This document shows, piece by piece, positions 51,263 through 60,897 of a DNA stretch of 64,000 nucleotides (the stretch's first letter is position 1; each line of letters starts with the position of its first letter). The notes under the pieces are model-generated. The model saw nothing but the letters and a program-made list of their open reading frames with translations, did not search any database and had not been told where the DNA came from. The stretch is from an uncultured Rhizobiaceae group bacterium. Its GTDB lineage: Bacteria > Pseudomonadota > Alphaproteobacteria > Rhizobiales > Rhizobiaceae. The position numbers were made by a program, and so were the translations under genes. The stretch covers positions 62,001-126,000 of the forward strand of contig CANMVS010000015.1 of assembly GCA_947501445.1 (NCBI GenBank), given 5' to 3'.

Positions 51263-52611
51263 GAATCCGACCCGCTGAGCGCGCGTATTTTTTTCACAAC
51301 GGCGCTTCGGTAACTGTCCTTGTCCACATAATAGGCCATGCGTGGAATATCGAGGTAATCCATGCCAGCGGTAAGTCTTTCAAACCCGGATTTCTTTTCA
51401 GCCTGCAACTGTGTTGCTGCGCCGTTACCGGATCTTTGACCACCAATAAAACGGGCAACCAGCTCCGCCTGCTCATGGCGGCCCTGCCATCCAAGTCCTG
51501 TCGCCTCAACCATGCCCATGACGAATAGATCGTCGCGGGTCGGATGCATGCAATTGAGGTAGAGATGTGGTGCGAAATGCTGCCAGTTAAGCAGTGATCT
51601 ATCGATGAAAGGATAGTTAAGTTGATATCCGGTTGCCAATAGAATGAGGTCATAGTCACCTTGTGACCCATCCATGAAATGCACGGTATTTTTGTCAAGG
51701 TGGCTGATATCGGCGCGCACCTTCACATCGCCATGTCCGGCATGAAACAGAATGAGCGAATTGACGACCGGGTGAGACTGGTACAGCAGGTAATCGGGTT
51801 TGGGGAAGCCGTATTTTTCCGGATCGCCAACAAACCATTTGAGAACTTGCAGATCAACGCGCCGTTTCAACCACATTGGCAGACGTTTGGAACCGCTTAA
51901 TGTATCCGCCGGTTTTCCAAACAGATATTTGGGAACGAAATGATAACCACGGCGCACGGAGATGTCGCAGCTCTTGCCATGATGCACCGCGTCGATTGCA
52001 ATGTCGCAACCCGAATTGCCGGCACCAACGATCAGTACCCGTTTGTCCTTGAACTGCCGGGGATACCGGTAGGCGCTTGAATGGATGATTTCTCCGGAAA
52101 AATCACCATCGAAGGTCGCCCTGTTGGGATCGGAAAGCGTGCCATTTGCAATCAGCAGACCGGCAAAGACGGCTTCGTGCATTGCACCGGAACCATCACG
52201 CCAGCACACCCGCCAGCCTGCACCACTATCTCCCAGCGGCTCGGTTTCCAGTACCTCACATCCGAAGTTAAAATGGTCACGCAATGCATAATGGTCTGCA
52301 AATTCGTGGAAATATTTTAATATTTCACGGTGAGAAGGATATTCGGCGACGTCGTCGCGCATCGGGTAGTCGGTAAACTCCGTCGTATGTTTCGATGAAA
52401 TCAGATGAGCGGTTTCATACATTGTCGAGGCGGGATTTTCGATGTCCCACAAGCCGCCAATGTCGGTATGTCGTTCAAAACCCTGAAAGGGAATGGACTG
52501 CTCGGCAAGCACTTTTGCACAGGCCAGTCCCATCGGGCCTGCACCGATCAAGGCATATTTTTCTGTTGTGTCCGAGTTATTGTGAACCGTTACGTGCTTG
52601 CTGACCGCCAC
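51259..52611 (-). CDS. Flavin-containing monooxygenase
   Basis: ALIGAGPMGLACAKVL, FERHTDIGGLWD, RVLIVGAGNSGCDIAIDA. Confidence 0.9.
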   Translation of the reverse strand: MAVSKHVTVHNNSDTTEKYALIGAGPMGLACAKVLAEQSIPFQGFERHTDIGGLWDIENPASTMYETAHLISSKHTTEFTDYPMRDDVAEYPSHREILKYFHEFADHYALRDHFNFGCEVLETEPLGDSGAGWRVCWRDGSGAMHEAVFAGLLIANGTLSDPNRATFDGDFSGEIIHSSAYRYPRQFKDKRVLIVGAGNSGCDIAIDAVHHGKSCDISVRRGYHFVPKYLFGKPADTLSGSKRLPMWLKRRVDLQVLKWFVGDPEKYGFPKPDYLLYQSHPVVNSLILFHAGHGDVKVRADISHLDKNTVHFMDGSQGDYDLILLATGYQLNYPFIDRSLLNWQHFAPHLYLNCMHPTRDDLFVMGMVEATGLGWQGRHEQAELVARFIGGQRSGNGAATQLQAEKKSGFERLTAGMDYLDIPRMAYYVDKDSYRSAVVKKIRALSGSDS

Positions 52612-52645
52612 GCAGTTTCTCCCTGTTTTTTAGTTTTTTCTTAAA

Positions 52646-52661
52646 TTGAACGATCGTTAAA
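52646..52661. promoter_or_regulatory. Candidate TetR operator TTGAACGATCGTTAAA
   Basis: Palindrome TTnAACGATCGTTnAA in the FMO/TetR divergent region. Confidence 0.6.
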
Positions 52662-52680
52662 AATAGTGCAAGGTGTTTTT

Positions 52681-53391
52681 ATGGAAATCACGGTTCAAGC
52701 ACAAAAACAACGCCAAAGAGCGCCCTCCAAACGGTCACTCGCCACCCGGGAGAAAATTCTCAACGCGGCTGAGATGTTGTTTGCCCAAACGGGTTATGAG
52801 GGGACTTCAATTCGGGAAATTGCGGAAAGGGCCGGTGTACAAAAGGCGCTGGTCAATTTTCATGGTGGCCCGAAAGAGGATCTGTTTTTCAAGGTTGTTG
52901 AGCGCCGGGCGAAAGAACTGTCGGATTGCCGGATGCAGGCATTGACTGCCATGCTTGCAGGTCAGGAAAAAGTGACAGTGGGCGACATTATTTCGTGCTT
53001 CATTGCGCCCTATATGGAAAAGGCGACAAATGGTGGCATCCACTGGCGCGCCTATGCACGGCTGGTTGCGCAGGTGTCAGCAGACGAACGCTGGGCCGGG
53101 ATAAGTCAGGCCTGCTTTGATCCCACAGCGCAGGTATTTATTGAAGAAATCTGCAAACGCCACCCCATGGCGAACCGGCTGTCGGTGTCTTCAGGATTTG
53201 TATTTTGCGTTGCTTCGATGCTGGCAATGGTGACGTCGATGTGGCGTATGGATGCGCTTTCAGCAACAAAGGGTCTCACCGGGTCGGAGGATACATTTGC
53301 GCGACTGCCGCTGCTTGTGAAGTTTTGCAACGGTGGAATGGAAGACATTCTGCAGTTGGACGGCAATTCGCTTGAAAATGAAACGGTCTAA
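52681..53391 (+). CDS. TetR-family transcriptional regulator
   Basis: TREKILNAAEMLFAQTGYEGTSIREIAERAGVQKALVNFHGGPKEDLF. Confidence 0.92.
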   Translation: MEITVQAQKQRQRAPSKRSLATREKILNAAEMLFAQTGYEGTSIREIAERAGVQKALVNFHGGPKEDLFFKVVERRAKELSDCRMQALTAMLAGQEKVTVGDIISCFIAPYMEKATNGGIHWRAYARLVAQVSADERWAGISQACFDPTAQVFIEEICKRHPMANRLSVSSGFVFCVASMLAMVTSMWRMDALSATKGLTGSEDTFARLPLLVKFCNGGMEDILQLDGNSLENETV

Positions 53392-53482
53392 ATCATTTAT
53401 TTGTGGCTGGTTCGGGATCGTTCAATCAGCACCGTGAAATCTTCAATGAAAGACCGCATTCGGGCAATGGTCTCCTTTTTTG

Positions 53483-53941
53483 TCAGGGCAATTCCATCTG
53501 ATCTGAAGACATTCCCATCAGAGGAATTTTCAGGAAATTATCCTCGTCAAAATTGATGGAGACTGTGTTCAATACATTGCGCAGCGAGTGGAGCATGTCA
53601 TCGCCACGATCTGATGCATGAACCAGGCAAATTGGTTTGGCAATGAGTTCTTCGCGTGGAACCAGCCAGTCAATGGCGTTTTTCAGACCGCCAGGCAATG
53701 CGCGGGCATATTCGGGACTGGAGAATATCAGGCCATCGGCATCGCCAACCTGCTGGGCCAGCGAACGGACGGATCGCGGTGTTTCATCCCCATTCACATC
53801 CGGTGAAAAGACGGGCAGTTGGGTAAGTCCGTCATACAGGTTGATCTGATGGTCTGAACCCGACGCCCTGGCAATCGCTGTCAGCAAAGCGCTATTGGTG
53901 GAGCCGATGCGCACACTACCTGAAATCGCCAGAATTTTCAT
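53483..53941 (-). CDS. NADPH-dependent FMN reductase
   Basis: MKILAISGSVRIGSTNSALL, FSSPEYARALPGGLKNAIDWL. Confidence 0.9.
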   Translation of the reverse strand: MKILAISGSVRIGSTNSALLTAIARASGSDHQINLYDGLTQLPVFSPDVNGDETPRSVRSLAQQVGDADGLIFSSPEYARALPGGLKNAIDWLVPREELIAKPICLVHASDRGDDMLHSLRNVLNTVSINFDEDNFLKIPLMGMSSDQMELP

Positions 53942-54162
53942 TTGCTTGCTGTCCCATGCCAGATTGCCGGTTGGTGTTGGCGGAGATGGAATCACCTCTG
54001 TTTGGGGTGCAATATGGGCAATTTAGCCGTTGCTGTGAAACTGCATTGTAATGGTTTGCTTGCATGAGTTGTTGATCATCGAACGATGGTGATTGATGGA
54101 ACCAAATGAAGATGGGTTGTTCTGCTTATTGATTTTCAGCCAATTCTGCCCATCTTGGGAGT

Positions 54163-55728
54163 ATGAATATTCACAGCGAAACATCCGGTGCCTATCGACT
54201 TGAAGTATTTCCATTGCGCGGTGAAGTTGTTGCGCGCAATGGAAACAGTATATTGGCGGCAAGCCGGTCTGCAAAATTCATGCGGGAAACGCGCCTGGCG
54301 CCGACGATTTATTTCCCGCTTGACGATGTTGCTGCAACACTGCAGGCGAGTGAAAAGAGAACCTTTTGTCCATTCAAAGGAACCGCAACCTATTGGGATG
54401 TCATTGTTGATGACCAGATCATTGCCGATGGCGCATGGACCTATCGAAGCGCACTGCCGGAATCGCGTGAAATAGAGGGTTATGTCAGCTTCACCCAAGA
54501 GGCACTCACCCATCTGGATATGGGCGGGAATGCCGTATCCCCGGGTCAGGAGGGCAATATCTCCGGCCCCATTGTTGACTGGATCATGCGAGAGGCATGG
54601 CTTTGCACGTCTCCGGAAGAACTGACAGCGGCTATTGCGCGCAAATTTGTCGAAGACGGTATCGCTGTTTCCAGAATGAGCGCTCTGATCTGGTCTCTGC
54701 ATCCCATGATTGCCGGTAAAAACTATGTCTGGACCAGTGAGGAAAACAAGGTTGAAACCTATACGCCATCGCATGATCTGTTGACGAACCCGGTTTACGT
54801 CAACAGCCCCTTGCGTCATGTGACCAACGGGCTTGGCGGCGTCCGCCAGAATCTTCAGAACGATAAGGTGGAATTCAATTTTCCCATTTTGGAAGAGCTG
54901 AAAGCAAAGGGCGCCACCGACTATGTGGCCATGCCACTACAGTTCTCAAATGGTCAGATAAATGTTGTCACATTGACCAGCAATCACCCCAATGGTTTTA
55001 CGACAGCCAATCTTGGGCTGATCTTTGAATGCCTGTCGGTGATCAGCAGACTGTATGAAGTCTTTGCCTTGCGTGACAATGCGACGGCCCTTTTGGAAAC
55101 CTATCTGGGCAGGCGCACTGGCGAGCGGGTTCTTGGTGGTGAAATTCGTCGCGGCGACGGGGATCAGATTGATGCGGCAATCCTTTTTTGCGATTTGAGA
55201 GGATCATCGCGACTTGAGGAGCAATTGGGCCGGGAGGCCTATCTGGTTTTGTTGAACCGGTTTTTTGAGACGACAACCGCGATTATCAATGAGCACGGTG
55301 GTGAGGTTCTCAAATTTATCGGTGATGCTGTTCTGGCCATCTTCCCGATGAGTGAGGACAGGGATGTTGCCTGTGGGCAGGCGCTCGCTTCGGCACTGGA
55401 AATTGATCGCCGCCTGCATGATAGCGAAAGTGAAAAAGCCGGCGGAAATATGGATTGTGCGATTGGGCTTGCGTTTGGCAATGTTACCTATGGCAATGTC
55501 GGTTCAAAAGAGCGATTGGATTTCACCGTTATCGGATCCGCGGCAAATGTCGCAGCGCGCCTCGGCGATCTGGGCAAAACTCTGGGGCATGCAATTGTTG
55601 CGACAAAAGAGATTGCCCAGAGCAATCAGGACGTCATGCAATCGCTTGGGGCTCATGAATTGCACAATGTTTCGGTAGCGGTTGAAGCCTGGGCACCACG
55701 CGTACCGGTGCCAACTTCTGTCCAATAG
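54163..55728 (+). CDS. Class III adenylate/guanylate cyclase with N-terminal DUF427-like domain
   Basis: N-term LAPTIYFPLDDVAATLQASEKRTFCPFKGTATYWDVIVDDQIIADGAWTYRSALPESREIEGYVSF (DUF427-like); C-term AAILFCDLRGSSRLEEQLG...GGEVLKFIGDAVLAIFP cyclase. Confidence 0.88.
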   Translation: MNIHSETSGAYRLEVFPLRGEVVARNGNSILAASRSAKFMRETRLAPTIYFPLDDVAATLQASEKRTFCPFKGTATYWDVIVDDQIIADGAWTYRSALPESREIEGYVSFTQEALTHLDMGGNAVSPGQEGNISGPIVDWIMREAWLCTSPEELTAAIARKFVEDGIAVSRMSALIWSLHPMIAGKNYVWTSEENKVETYTPSHDLLTNPVYVNSPLRHVTNGLGGVRQNLQNDKVEFNFPILEELKAKGATDYVAMPLQFSNGQINVVTLTSNHPNGFTTANLGLIFECLSVISRLYEVFALRDNATALLETYLGRRTGERVLGGEIRRGDGDQIDAAILFCDLRGSSRLEEQLGREAYLVLLNRFFETTTAIINEHGGEVLKFIGDAVLAIFPMSEDRDVACGQALASALEIDRRLHDSESEKAGGNMDCAIGLAFGNVTYGNVGSKERLDFTVIGSAANVAARLGDLGKTLGHAIVATKEIAQSNQDVMQSLGAHELHNVSVAVEAWAPRVPVPTSVQ

Positions 55729-55863
55729 AGCAATTCAGGTTCCTTTGGATATAGGTATCGTGCAGAAACTCCTGATCTGATCTCAAATTTCGCAGCCAAA
55801 TCAGAACGTTTCACCTTACAAAGCGCCACGCGGAAATAGAGCAGTATTATCAGCGTGTTGCAT

Positions 55864-55936
55864 ATTTGCATTCCTATGCAAAATTACCTGTTATCTAAGC
55901 GGATATTCAGTTGTTTTTTTGCATAGGAATGCAAAT
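55864..55936. repeat. Two 18-bp palindromes forming a perfect 20-bp inverted repeat (ATTTGCATTCCTATGCAAAA / TTTTGCATAGGAATGCAAAT)
   Basis: Arms 55864-55883 and 55917-55936 are exact reverse complements; each is itself TTTGCAT-N4-ATGCAAA; centres 53 bp apart. Confidence 0.95.
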
Positions 55937-55950
55937 GTATGTGACACGTT

Positions 55951-56024
55951 CTAGACCGTTTCACGGTTTGTCAGAAACGGGACAACGGTGTCGACCTTTG
56001 ATTTTGTTGATGCATTCAGGTTTT
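55951..56024 (-). repeat. 74-bp intergenic repeat, copy 2 (inverted relative to copy 1)
   Basis: Reverse complement matches 45326-45399 at 71/74 positions. Confidence 0.95.
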
Positions 56025-56117
56025 GCCGATTCCGTCAGAACATGAATTGCCCTTTTCGGCCCGTGTCAAAATTAAATCACAAGGTGGGTAATGCCGCCTG
56101 AACATGGAAGAAACAGG

Positions 56118-56885
56118 ATGACCAGATTCCCAATCACCCCCTCATTTCGACTTGATGGCCGCAGGGCTCTGGTTGCTGGCGGAACATCCGGCATCGGGCT
56201 GGGGTGCGCAGCGGCTTTGGCGCAGGCCGGAGCAAATGTATTTTTGGCCGCGCGCAACAAACACCGGGTGGAAGAAACGACTGCAGCATTTATTGAAGAA
56301 GGTTGGAAGGCCAATGGGCTTGTGATGGATGTTGCTGATATCGAGGCGACACAAAATTGCGTGGATGAAAATGGCCCCTTCGATATTCTGGTCAACAGCG
56401 CGGGCCTTGCACGGCACAGCCCGGCAGTCGACACGACACCGGCTGATTTTAATGCGGTGATGGATGTCAATCTGCGCGGTGCTTACTTTTTGAGTCAGAA
56501 CGTTGCAAAGGGCCTTATCAAAGCCGACCGACCTGGTTCTCTTATCAATGTATCGTCCCAAATGGCCTATGTCGGGGGTGTGGACAGGGCGGTTTATTGT
56601 GCGTCGAAACATGCCGTTGAAGGTTTTACGAAATCAATGGCAATTGAGCTGGGCAAGGCCGGTATCCGGGTCAATACAGTCTGCCCCACATTCATACGCA
56701 CACCACTAACAGAAGTGACGTTCGAAAATCCGGAGCGGGTGCGCTGGATCGAAGAGAAAATCAAACTGGGACGGGTTGGCAGGGTCGAGGATATAATGGG
56801 TGCGGTCGTATTTCTGGCCTCTGATGCGTCAGCACTGGTTACCGGCACCGCATTGATGGTTGACGGCGGATGGACCGCTGATTGA
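56118..56885 (+). CDS. SDR-family oxidoreductase
   Basis: ALVAGGTSGIGLGCAAALAQAGANV, NSAGLA, SSQMAYVGGVDRAVYCASKHAVEGFTKSM. Confidence 0.92.
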   Translation: MTRFPITPSFRLDGRRALVAGGTSGIGLGCAAALAQAGANVFLAARNKHRVEETTAAFIEEGWKANGLVMDVADIEATQNCVDENGPFDILVNSAGLARHSPAVDTTPADFNAVMDVNLRGAYFLSQNVAKGLIKADRPGSLINVSSQMAYVGGVDRAVYCASKHAVEGFTKSMAIELGKAGIRVNTVCPTFIRTPLTEVTFENPERVRWIEEKIKLGRVGRVEDIMGAVVFLASDASALVTGTALMVDGGWTAD

Positions 56886-57895
56886 TGGTGCAGGACAGGG
56901 TAACCTCGATTGAGGTGGCAAGGCGGGCAGGGGTCAGCCAGTCGGCTGTGTCACGGGTTTTTACGCCCGGTGCCAGCGCATCACCAAAAATGGCGGCGAA
57001 AATTCGCAAGGTGGCCGATGCCCTCGGCTACCGCCCCAATGTTCTCGCCCGTTCACTGATTACCGGCAAAAGCCGGATCATTGGTGTTGTCGTTGCTTAT
57101 CTGGAAAACCAGTTTTATCCCGATGCGCTGGAAAAACTGTCCATGGCGCTGCAGGCACGTGGTTATCACGTGCTGGTGTTCATGGCCGCACAGGATGCTG
57201 GCAATATTGACCAGGTGCTGGATGAGATCGTCGATTATCAGGTGGATGCACTGGTGATGGCGTCCGTTGCAATGTCCTCAACACTGGTCGAACGCTGCGA
57301 TGCCGCCGGTATTCCCGTTCTGCTGTTCAACCGCCGTCAGGATGATGCACGATTTGCTTCGGTTACCTCCGACAATGTCGCCGGTGGCCGAAAACTGGCC
57401 GAGTTCCTGATTAAGGGTGGGCATCGCAAAATTGCCCATATCGCCGGATGGGAAGGTGCGTCCACACAGCGGGACCGCGAGCAGGGATTTCGCGAGGGGC
57501 TTGCCGCCGGTGGTATGAAGCTGTTCAGCCGGGCGGTTGGAAATTTTGACTTTGAGCAGTCAAAGGATGCGGCGCGTGAATTGTTCAACAGCTTTGATCC
57601 ACCTGATGCTGTGTTTGTTGCCAATGATCATATGGCTTTTGCCGTTATGGAAACATTGCGCAGCGAGCTTGGTTTGCGCATTCCGCAGGATGTATCGGTG
57701 GTGGGATATGATGATGTACCAATTGCCGCCTGGCCCAGTTTCGACCTGACAACGGTTCGCCAACCTTCTGATCTGATGGTGGAGAAAACGGTTGTTTCCT
57801 TGCTGGATAGTATCGACAACCCTTTGTCTGAGCCAAGGCAGGTGGCAATTGATGGCCCGCTGATCATTCGTGGATCCGCACGAAAACCTCAATGA
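56882..57895 (+). CDS. LacI-family transcriptional regulator
   Basis: HTH SIEVARRAGVSQSAVSRVFTPGASASPKMAAKIRKVADALGYRPNVLARSL. Confidence 0.93.
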   Translation: MMVQDRVTSIEVARRAGVSQSAVSRVFTPGASASPKMAAKIRKVADALGYRPNVLARSLITGKSRIIGVVVAYLENQFYPDALEKLSMALQARGYHVLVFMAAQDAGNIDQVLDEIVDYQVDALVMASVAMSSTLVERCDAAGIPVLLFNRRQDDARFASVTSDNVAGGRKLAEFLIKGGHRKIAHIAGWEGASTQRDREQGFREGLAAGGMKLFSRAVGNFDFEQSKDAARELFNSFDPPDAVFVANDHMAFAVMETLRSELGLRIPQDVSVVGYDDVPIAAWPSFDLTTVRQPSDLMVEKTVVSLLDSIDNPLSEPRQVAIDGPLIIRGSARKPQ

Positions 57896-58334
57896 ATGTG
57901 AGAACTATGCTCAATTTTTCCGCCAATTTATCGATGCTATTTTGCGAGCATCCGTTTCTGCAACGGTTTGAAGCCGCCAGCGCTGCGGGATTTCAAGCGG
58001 TGGAGTTTACATTTCCCTATGAATTTTCACCACGGGTGGTGGCTCGGGCGGCCAAGGTGCACAATCTGGCCATCAGCGTTTTCAATTCGATATCTATCAC
58101 CACCAGATTTATCGCGGCGACATCGTGCGCAGTCTGGAACATTATTGGCCGCACATCGGTCATATTCAGATAGCCGGTGTGCCCGACCGTCATGAACCTG
58201 ATAAGGGCGAATAGAATTACCGTCCTATTTTCGATTGTCTCGAGCGCCTTGGCTATGACGGCTGGATTGGCTGTGAATATTACCCCAAGGGCAAAACAAT
58301 TGACGGTCTGGGCTGGATGACAACATTGGCCTGA
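57892..58334 (+). pseudogene. hyi: Hydroxypyruvate isomerase (hyi) remnant: internal deletion, frameshift and in-frame stop
   Basis: N-term [40 protein letters not shown]; in another frame [82 protein letters not shown]. Confidence 0.88.
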
Positions 58335-58451
58335 TTATCGGTCTTTCTGGTCGGTGCGTAGGGGTAATTTCAAAAAAATTGAAATAGACAACAGAAATAT
58401 CCATTTGATTGAAATTGGCACATGAGGGATTTTAACGTCAAAGGAGTCCCC

Positions 58452-59903
58452 ATGACTGACAATTACAAGAATCTGATCGACGGGCGTTGGCAAGAAGGCG
58501 CATCAACGATCGAAAATCGCAATCCTTCGGACGTATCGGATTTGATTGGCCACTTTGCTCAGGCAGATGACGCGCAACTGGAAGCTGCCGTTTCTGCTGC
58601 GCGTCAGGCGATGCCTGCATGGCGCAATGTTGGCTTGGAACAACGCCAATCGATGCTGGAGCGCATTGGACGCGAACTGATGGACCGTGCCGAGGAACTT
58701 GGCACATTGCTCAGCCGCGAAGAAGGCAAGCCGGTTGCTGAAGGCAAAGGCGAAGTCTATCGGGCAGGGCAGTTCTTTACCTATTATGCGGCTGAGGTTC
58801 TCAGACAACTGGGTGAAAATGCCGATTCTGTAAGACCAGGCGTTGAGATCGACGTGCGGCGTGAACCAATGGGCGTTGTTGCCGTTATTTCCCCGTGGAA
58901 TTTTCCAACGGCAACTGCAAGCTGGAAAATTGCCCCGGCACTGGCCTACGGCAACACCGTCATCTGGAAACCGGCAAACCAGACCCCGGCATCTGCCTGG
59001 GCGCTGGCGGATATCATTATGCGGGCAGGTGTGCCGCAGGGTGCGTTTCAGTTGCTCATGGGCCGGGGCGCGCAAATTGGCAACGGTCTTGCTGCCCACT
59101 CCGGTGTCGATGCAGTAACCTTCACCGGCTCCTACGCGGTAGGGCGCCAGGTGGCCATGGCCGCATCCGCAAATCTGACCAAGTATCAGCTTGAACTGGG
59201 GTCCAAGAATGCGCTGCTGGTTATGGACGACGCGGATATTGATCTTGCCGTTGCAGCAGCGGTTGCCGGTGCCTACTCAGGCTCTGGGCAGAAATGCACC
59301 GCATCGTCCCGTTTGCTGGTTCATGACCCGGTTCATGATCAATTCGTAGACAAGCTGTCGGCCGCCATCGGCGCGCTCAAAGTTGGTCATGCACTGGAAG
59401 AAGGGACACAGATTGGCCCCATCATCAGTGGTGAGCAGTTGCAGTCCAATCTCGACTGGATTGCACGTGCCAAAAATTCCGGCGCGCAGATTGTGACAGG
59501 CGGTGGGGCGATGGAGATGGCCCATGAGGGGCATTATATGGCGCCTTCGCTGCTGGTTGGCACAAGCAATGATGCTGATTTCAATCGGGAGGAAATGTTT
59601 GCTCCGGTTGCCGCCGTTCAGCGGATTGGCTCCTATGATGAGGGGCTGCATATTGCAAATGACACCGAATATGGTCTGGTTGCCGGTATCTTTACAAACG
59701 CACTGGCACGGGCAACCCATTTCCGACGCCATGTTGAAACCGGCTGTGTGACGGTAAATCTGCCGACGGCCGGAACGGACTATCATGTGCCCTTTGGTGG
59801 CAGGAAAAACTCCAGTTCCGGACCGCGTGAACAGGGACGCAGCGCGGCTGAATTTTATACGCAGATAAAAACAGCCTATATTCGCGCCGGGGAGCCCGTT
59901 TAA
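58452..59903 (+). CDS. NAD-dependent aldehyde dehydrogenase (ketoglutarate/succinate semialdehyde dehydrogenase-like)
   Basis: VISPWNFPTATASWKIAPALAYGNTVIWKPA, LELGSKNALLVMDDAD, SGQKCTASSRLLV. Confidence 0.88.
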   Translation: MTDNYKNLIDGRWQEGASTIENRNPSDVSDLIGHFAQADDAQLEAAVSAARQAMPAWRNVGLEQRQSMLERIGRELMDRAEELGTLLSREEGKPVAEGKGEVYRAGQFFTYYAAEVLRQLGENADSVRPGVEIDVRREPMGVVAVISPWNFPTATASWKIAPALAYGNTVIWKPANQTPASAWALADIIMRAGVPQGAFQLLMGRGAQIGNGLAAHSGVDAVTFTGSYAVGRQVAMAASANLTKYQLELGSKNALLVMDDADIDLAVAAAVAGAYSGSGQKCTASSRLLVHDPVHDQFVDKLSAAIGALKVGHALEEGTQIGPIISGEQLQSNLDWIARAKNSGAQIVTGGGAMEMAHEGHYMAPSLLVGTSNDADFNREEMFAPVAAVQRIGSYDEGLHIANDTEYGLVAGIFTNALARATHFRRHVETGCVTVNLPTAGTDYHVPFGGRKNSSSGPREQGRSAAEFYTQIKTAYIRAGEPV

Positions 59904-59907
59904 TCCG

Positions 59908-60897
59908 ATGACAAGCCAACCGCTCATTGATTGCCTGCAATATGCCAATTGGTCTGAAACCATCTTTCGGCAAATGCGTGAAGGCGGTGTTCATGCCGTG
60001 CATGCCACCATCGCCTATCATGAGAATTTCCGTGAAACCGTGCTCAACATTGAAGCATGGAACCGTCATTTCGAACAATTTCCCGAACTGATTTTTCATG
60101 GTCGCACCGGCGATGATGTCAGGCGGGCGGCACAGGAGGGCCGTACGGCGATATTCTTTGGATTTCAAAATCCATCGCCCATTGAAGATGACATTGGGCT
60201 CGTGGAGATTTGCCACACGCTTGGTGCGCGTTTCATGCAGTTGACCTACAACAACCAGTCGCTGCTGGCGACGGGCTGTTACGAACAGGATGATACGGGT
60301 ATTACGCGATTTGGGCGTCAGGTCATCGCGGAAATGAACCGCGTTGGCATGGTCATCGACATGAGCCATTCGGCTGAACGCTCGACACTTGAAGCCATTG
60401 AAATATCCGAGCGCCCCATCGCCATCACCCATGCCAATCCACATTGGTGGCACCCGGCACTGCGCAATAAATCCGATATTGTATTGCGCGAACTTACCGC
60501 ATCCGGTGGCATGCTCGGGTTTTCGTTTTATCCCCATCACCTGAACAACGGATCCAACTGCACGATCCGCGATTTTTGTGGGATGATCGCGCAAAGTGCG
60601 GAGCGTTATGGGGTTGGCAGTATCGGTCTTGGATCCGATTTGTGTCAGGATCACCCTGATAGCGTTGTCACCTGGATGCGAAACGGGCGCTGGACAAAAC
60701 AGATGGATTTCGGTGAAGGCTCAGCCAGCGCACCAGGGTTTCCGGAACCGGCAGCCTGGTTCAAGGACAACCGAGATTTTTCCAACATCGCACAGGGTCT
60801 GAAAACAGTCGGCTTTGCTAATGATGACGTGGCTGCCATTATGGGTGGCAACTGGCTTCGCTTTTACGATAACTCATTTGGACCGCCTCAGTCATGA
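59908..60897 (+). CDS. Membrane (renal-type) dipeptidase family M19
   Basis: FFGFQNPSPIEDDIGLVEICHTLGARFMQLTYNNQ, VIDMSHSAERSTLEAIEIS, GLGSDLCQDH. Confidence 0.85.
   Translation: MTSQPLIDCLQYANWSETIFRQMREGGVHAVHATIAYHENFRETVLNIEAWNRHFEQFPELIFHGRTGDDVRRAAQEGRTAIFFGFQNPSPIEDDIGLVEICHTLGARFMQLTYNNQSLLATGCYEQDDTGITRFGRQVIAEMNRVGMVIDMSHSAERSTLEAIEISERPIAITHANPHWWHPALRNKSDIVLRELTASGGMLGFSFYPHHLNNGSNCTIRDFCGMIAQSAERYGVGSIGLGSDLCQDHPDSVVTWMRNGRWTKQMDFGEGSASAPGFPEPAAWFKDNRDFSNIAQGLKTVGFANDDVAAIMGGNWLRFYDNSFGPPQS

Noticed and set aside
53380-53391. TGAAACGGTCTA at the end of tetR, matching the end of the 74-bp repeat
   Set aside because: Only 12 nt and inside the tetR reading frame; no further similarity to the repeat, so not called as a third copy.
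54136-54819. 227-aa minus-strand ORF
   Set aside because: Antisense to the DUF427-like/cyclase gene, which is well supported.
57892-58173. 93-aa ORF as a functional short hydroxypyruvate isomerase
   Set aside because: Family C-terminus continues out of frame downstream with an internal stop; interpreted as a pseudogene instead.
59692-60654. 320-aa minus-strand ORF
   Set aside because: Antisense to the aldehyde dehydrogenase/dipeptidase genes; shadow ORF despite its length.
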